A DNA stretch of 54,957 nucleotides, from positions 64,001-118,957 of the forward strand of contig JBBHKE010002047.1 in assembly GCA_037447655.1 (NCBI GenBank), given 5' to 3'. The translations under genes and the position numbers were made by a program. This document shows, in pieces, positions 53,835 through 54,957 of the stretch; positions within the stretch are counted from its first letter, which is position 1, and each line of letters opens with the position of its first letter. The DNA comes from Zygnema cylindricum. Its lineage: Eukaryota > Streptophyta > Zygnematophyceae > Zygnematales > Zygnemataceae. The notes under the pieces were generated by a model. That model made no database searches. It was not told the origin of the DNA and worked only from the letters and a program-made list of their open reading frames with translations.

Positions 53835-54957
53835 CTCCCCTAAACCTTTAGACTCTCTCAGCCAGTAAGTCCACATTCCTCCTTACAAAAATTCAACTTA
53901 GGAGCTGGTAAAGGCTTAGTCATCATATCTGCTACCATCTTCTCATCCGGAAGATAATTGAGTTTCAAAATTGTGTTCATCACCTTTTCTTTTACAAAAT
54001 GCAGCTTGATGTCAATGTGCTTGCTTTTGAAGAGATGACTCGGATTGGATGCAATCGCAATAGCTGCCTGGTTGTCACACCACACTATTTGATGTCCGGA
54101 TTGCATAAAATAAAGTTCTTGGAGGAGCGACTTCACTCATAGTAACTCATTGACAGCTGAGCTTGCTGCCATATATTAAGCCTCTATTGTAGACTGAGCT
54201 GTTACCTTTTGAAGCTTGCTGCTCCAGCAGCATGTTCCACTTCCAATCTTCAAAGCTTGCTACTCCAGCAGCATGTTCCACTTCTAATCTTCAAAATGAA
54301 TCTAGTGGTGGAACGGCGGCTTGTCATGTCTCCATAGCTAGCATCGCTCCACGTCTGAATTTTGACTTCATCTCCACCGAGAGCAAGTCGAAGATTCCGT
54401 GTTCCTGCAAGGTACCGAAGAACCCTCTTTGCAGCCTCCCAATCTATTTTTCTCGGATTTTGCAAACTCCGGCTCAAAGCGCCAACTGTTGCCGCAATAT
54501 CCGACCTCGTGCAGTTCATGAAGTAAATTAGGCTGCCAACAATCTACCGGTATGGAATGGTGGCCATAAAATCTGCCTCCCCTAACTCCAAGGTATCGTC
54601 AAAAATGATTCCTCCATCGGTCTCCATGCCTTCCACATCCTGCTTAAATTCCATGGGAGTGGCACTTCCTTTTGCCTCTTCCATGCCAAACTTTTCAAGC
54701 ACATTTCCTATCGCTTCACGCTGCGTTAGATGGATTGTTCTCCTATGTTTATCCCTTTGTACTTGAATTCAAAGAATATAATTTGCCTCACCTAAGTCTT
54801 TCATCTCAAATCTTGAATTCAAGGCTGTCTTTATTTTGTTTATCTCATTTAATGACTTGCTTAACAGCAGCAAATCATCTACATATACCGCAATGTACAT
54901 AATCCCATCTTTCCCTTCCATAACATAGACTAAGTGATTTTGAGCTTATCCTAAAGA
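53835..54957 (-). pseudogene. Ty1/copia reverse transcriptase-RNase H, 3' part, truncated by window end
   Basis: From the right edge: YVDDLLLL active site (54874-54885), then MEEAKGSATPMEF. A TAG stop (54544-54546) falls in the 'PYR-IVGSLIYFMN' stretch. Then DIAATVGALSRSLQNP and WEAAKRVLRYLAGTRNLRLA, typical of Ty1/copia RT. The RNase H part follows (SDASYGDM, VWCDNQAAIAIASNP, SKHIDIKLHFVKEKV, VADMMTKPLP), ending at 53858. A TAA replaces the conserved Glu codon of the 'TEAEYMA' motif near 54177. Inactive copy. Confidence 0.9.

Overview
The window looks like nuclear DNA of a plant-lineage eukaryote. It contains a gene with ten inferred GT-AG exons for the plant-type fused 3-dehydroquinate dehydratase/shikimate dehydrogenase, a Ty3/gypsy element primed by initiator tRNA-Met, Ty1/copia relics, MITE-like elements and a CCCTAAA-like minisatellite. 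Gene density is very low, introns are long and repeats dominate. A streptophyte alga or an early-diverging land plant would fit, but the sequence alone does not fix the species. An assembly gap (10 N) lies at 42691-42700.

Layout. (1) 1-5043: AT-rich DNA with nested TIR elements: a PIF/Harbinger-like MITE (1311-2104), a hAT-like MITE with a perfect 8-bp target duplication (2452-3021) inside another TIR element, and a TA-flanked element (3581-4088). (2) 5044-16266: the shikimate-pathway gene on the minus strand, about 11.2 kb. I can join its exons in phase into about 536 codons with the key catalytic motifs present. Several exons are bordered by long GA/CT tracts, and an intron carries a decayed copia element. 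(3) 16267-17346: putative promoter side and repeat fragments. (4) 17347-26206: a head-to-tail array of ~730-bp TIR units, LTR sequence, more MITEs and hairpins. (5) 25113-33225: a decayed Ty3/gypsy element on the minus strand. Its truncated 5' LTR, together with a truncated MITE and LTR at 21121, shows that 21121-33225 (~12.1 kb) was inverted in place. (6) 33226-40400: MITE-rich, no gene recognised. (7) 40403-42690 and 46055-about 50554: two copies of a Crypton-like tyrosine-recombinase element. The second is almost whole, with five exons, an NDC10-II-like catalytic region (R...HxxR...Y) and a GCR1_C-like C-terminal domain, but three in-frame stop codons. (8) 50555-53820: AT-rich DNA with a ~330-bp tandem repeat and a GC-richer island. 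(9) 53834-54957: the 3' part of a decayed Ty1/copia element on the minus strand, cut by the window end.

The only convincing host gene is the DHQ-SDH gene, which catalyses steps three and four of the shikimate pathway towards aromatic amino acids. The rest is mobile DNA. The most informative observations are the reconstructable inversion, the intron-containing Crypton-like element, the complementary GA/CT tracts around exons, a predicted 25-nt micro-exon, and an acidic replacement of the cofactor-selecting motif in the dehydrogenase domain.
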